A stretch of DNA of 24,065 nt, taken from assembly GCA_046537975.1 (NCBI GenBank), contig JBKHJR010000042.1, forward strand, positions 1 to 24,065. Reading direction: 5' to 3'. Under the pieces are notes generated by a model, which saw nothing but the letters and a program-made list of their open reading frames with translations, searched no databases and was not told where the DNA came from. Source of the DNA: JAWLDV01 sp046537975. Its GTDB lineage: Bacteria > Desulfobacterota > Desulfobulbia > Desulfobulbales > SURF-16. The position numbers were made by a program, and so were the translations under genes. Below are positions 22,012-24,065 of the stretch, piece by piece. The stretch's first letter is position 1, and every line of letters starts with the position of its first letter.

Positions 22012-23253
22012 ATGAGTAGAAGAGTTGTGGTAACAGGTGTCGGACAGGTAACTCCGCTGGGAACAGGTGCAGACAAGACCTGGGAAAATCTGTGTGCCGG
22101 CAGGAGCGGGATCTCTGCAATCAGCAGATTTGATACCAGCGATTATAGTGTTAAGATTGCTGCCGAAGTAAAAGATTTTGAGCCCAAGGATTATATAGAT
22201 CCGAAGCTGGCCAGGCATCTGGACTATTTTGTCCAGTATGCTGTTGCCGGAGCTGAAATGGCCCTGGCGGACAGCGGTTTCACTATTACCGAAGAAAACA
22301 GCGCCAGGGTGGGCGTTATTACCGGTTGCGGACTTGGTGGCCTGCCTACTATAGAAAAGTACCATAAAATTGTTCTGGAACGGGGACCCAGAAAAATTAC
22401 TCCTTTTTTTATCCCTATGGTGATACCTAATATGGGAGCAGGCCAGGTCTCTATTGTTAAGGAGGCAAAGGGACCCAATCTTTCTGTCAGCACGGCCTGT
22501 GCCGCTGGAACTCATGCTGTCGGTGAGGCTTATAATCTTATCAGGAACGGTGCCTGTGATGCCGCCATAACCGGGGGCAGCGAATCTACCATATGCCCTC
22601 TTGCTGTGGGAGGCTTTGATTCCATGAAGGCGCTTTCCCGGTGCAATGATGAGCCGGAAAAGGCCTCCCGTCCCTTTGACCGTGACCGAGATGGGTTCGT
22701 TATCGCCGAAGGTGCGGGTATGCTCATCCTTGAGGAGCTGGAACAGGCCAGGGCCAGAGGGGCAAAGATCTATGCAGAACTGGCGGGGTACGGTCTTACT
22801 GGCGATGGCTACCATATGGCAGCTCCCCCGGAGGACGGCAACGGCGCGGTGCGCTGTATTCAAATGGCTCTGGAGGATGGGGGGATCAACCTGGATGAAG
22901 TTGATTATATCAATGCCCATGGCACCTCTACTCCATTAAACGACATCGTCGAAACCCGGGCGATAAAGACGGTTTTCGGGGATCTGGCTGCCAAGCTTAA
23001 TATCAGTTCCACGAAGTCCATGACCGGCCATATGCTCGGCGGGGCCGGCGGTATTGAAGCGGTTTTTACTGCGCAGGCTATTTATAACCAGACCGTGCCT
23101 CCAACCATTAATCTGGAAAACCCCGATCCTGAATGTGATCTGGATTATGTGCCGGGTAGCGCCAGAGAAACCGAGATCAGGACCGCTATTTCCAACTCAT
23201 TCGGTTTCGGCGGAACTAACGCGGTCATAGCCATGAAACGTTATGAAGGCTAA
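22012..23253 (+). CDS. fabF: 3-oxoacyl-ACP synthase II (KAS II)
   Basis: Elongating condensing enzyme of fatty-acid synthesis, joining malonyl-ACP to acyl-ACP. The 413-residue protein carries the full catalytic set at textbook positions: C163 in VSTACAAG, H303 in NAHGTSTPLND, K335 in SSTKSMTGH, and H340, followed by the MLGGAGG loop. ATG at 22012 is preferred over an in-frame TTG two codons earlier because the family begins with S/K-R-R-VVVTG. No clear ribosome site is visible, which is unusual for this gene. The stop lies just before the rpiB ATG. Confidence 0.97.
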   Translation: MSRRVVVTGVGQVTPLGTGADKTWENLCAGRSGISAISRFDTSDYSVKIAAEVKDFEPKDYIDPKLARHLDYFVQYAVAGAEMALADSGFTITEENSARVGVITGCGLGGLPTIEKYHKIVLERGPRKITPFFIPMVIPNMGAGQVSIVKEAKGPNLSVSTACAAGTHAVGEAYNLIRNGACDAAITGGSESTICPLAVGGFDSMKALSRCNDEPEKASRPFDRDRDGFVIAEGAGMLILEELEQARARGAKIYAELAGYGLTGDGYHMAAPPEDGNGAVRCIQMALEDGGINLDEVDYINAHGTSTPLNDIVETRAIKTVFGDLAAKLNISSTKSMTGHMLGGAGGIEAVFTAQAIYNQTVPPTINLENPDPECDLDYVPGSARETEIRTAISNSFGFGGTNAVIAMKRYEG

Positions 23254-23254
23254 A

Positions 23255-23677
23255 ATGAAAGTAGCACTGGGATGTGACCACGGCGGATTTGAGCTGAAAA
23301 AACTGGTTTCCGAAGAGCTCCTTGCCCTTGGACATGAGATTGACGACCAGGGTACTGATTCACTGGAATCGGTCGATTATCCTGATTTTGCCAGTAATGT
23401 CTGTGATCTGGTAGCAGAGGGTGGATGTGATTGCGGTATTCTGATTTGCGGAACCGGAATAGGTATGTCCATGGCGGCAAACAGGAATAATAATATCCGG
23501 GCTGCGCTGTGCCATGAATTATATACTGCCAGGCTGAGCCGGCAGCACAATGATGCCAATATCCTCTGTCTGGGGGCGAGAGTAATAGGACCCGGCCTGG
23601 CTATCGAGATTGTCCGGACCTGGTTATTGACGGAGTTTGATTACGGCAGACACTCAAAGCGGTTGGAGATGTTTTAA
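23255..23677 (+). CDS. rpiB: Ribose-5-phosphate isomerase B
   Basis: Isomerises ribose 5-phosphate and ribulose 5-phosphate in the pentose phosphate pathway (some RpiB/LacAB relatives act on other sugar phosphates). The 140-residue protein has the family start KVALGCDHGGFELK, the catalytic cysteine C65 in LICGTGIGMSMAANR, and the active-site H98 in SRQHNDANILCLGARV. ATG at 23255 with GAAGG five bases upstream fits the conserved N-terminus; an alternative ATG at 23243 would overlap fabF by 11 bases and add four residues. The fabF-rpiB-glyA order is conserved in Geobacter-like genomes. Confidence 0.94.
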   Translation: MKVALGCDHGGFELKKLVSEELLALGHEIDDQGTDSLESVDYPDFASNVCDLVAEGGCDCGILICGTGIGMSMAANRNNNIRAALCHELYTARLSRQHNDANILCLGARVIGPGLAIEIVRTWLLTEFDYGRHSKRLEMF

Positions 23678-23711
23678 TCCTTATACTTAAATTCAAAATT
23701 AAGATTTTATC

Positions 23712-24065
<354 letters not shown>

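Noticed and set aside
21946..22920. 324-codon minus-strand frame opposite fabF
   Set aside because: Antisense to fabF, whose catalytic residues are all in place.

Overview
This 24 kb window is an ordinary-looking chromosomal stretch of a Gram-negative bacterium, most likely a strictly or facultatively anaerobic member of the former Deltaproteobacteria (Desulfobacterota and relatives). The outer-membrane lipid transport set mlaEFDC-mlaA implies a Gram-negative envelope. The order yceD-rpmF-plsX-fabH ... fabG-acpP-fabF-rpiB-glyA is the one known from Geobacter-like and sulfate-reducer genomes. Hemerythrin, Etf/acyl-CoA dehydrogenase and a plant-type phosphofructokinase also fit an anaerobe. The assignment is inference from gene content; no rRNA or tRNA gene was seen.

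Layout. Bases 1-655 hold the 3' end of a CrtI/retinol-desaturase-like flavoprotein. It meets, tail to tail, a decayed BCCT transporter remnant (652-975, minus). Bases 1334-3635 carry L-lactate dehydrogenase and a phosphofructokinase (plus). A minus-strand pair follows: a two-domain universal stress protein and an intact BCCT (betaine-type) transporter, translationally coupled. Bases 6274-8259 carry a hemerythrin-like protein and a disulfide-type flavoprotein reductase separated by a perfect 10-bp inverted repeat. A B12-binding/radical SAM protein (minus) converges on the reductase. Bases 10071-14184 are an Mla phospholipid-transport locus (mlaE, mlaF, mlaD, mlaC, mlaA) ending in a stand-alone cyclic-nucleotide-binding-fold protein. 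From 14339 to the end runs the fatty-acid/phospholipid cluster.

The most interesting part is inside that last cluster. Between fabH and fabG, where related genomes usually keep fabD or nothing, lies a compact acyl-CoA dehydrogenase - etfB - ferredoxin-fused etfA operon with its own predicted promoter. This has the composition of the electron-bifurcating caffeyl-CoA reductase (CarCDE) type of complex. No dedicated enoyl-ACP reductase (FabI/K/L/V), FabD or FabZ is present in the window. An enoyl-reducing flavoprotein complex serving, or co-regulated with, fatty-acid synthesis is therefore a testable hypothesis, not a conclusion.

Non-coding structure is unusually rich around this cluster. There is a 7-bp perfect hairpin before rpmF, and a ~270-bp A/T-edged inverted-repeat block before the acyl-CoA dehydrogenase whose right edge carries the predicted -10 box. 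A 12-bp inverted repeat lies before acpP, and a nested G/C-rich stem-loop lies between acpP and fabF. No CRISPR array, insertion sequence with transposase, integrase or prophage gene was seen.
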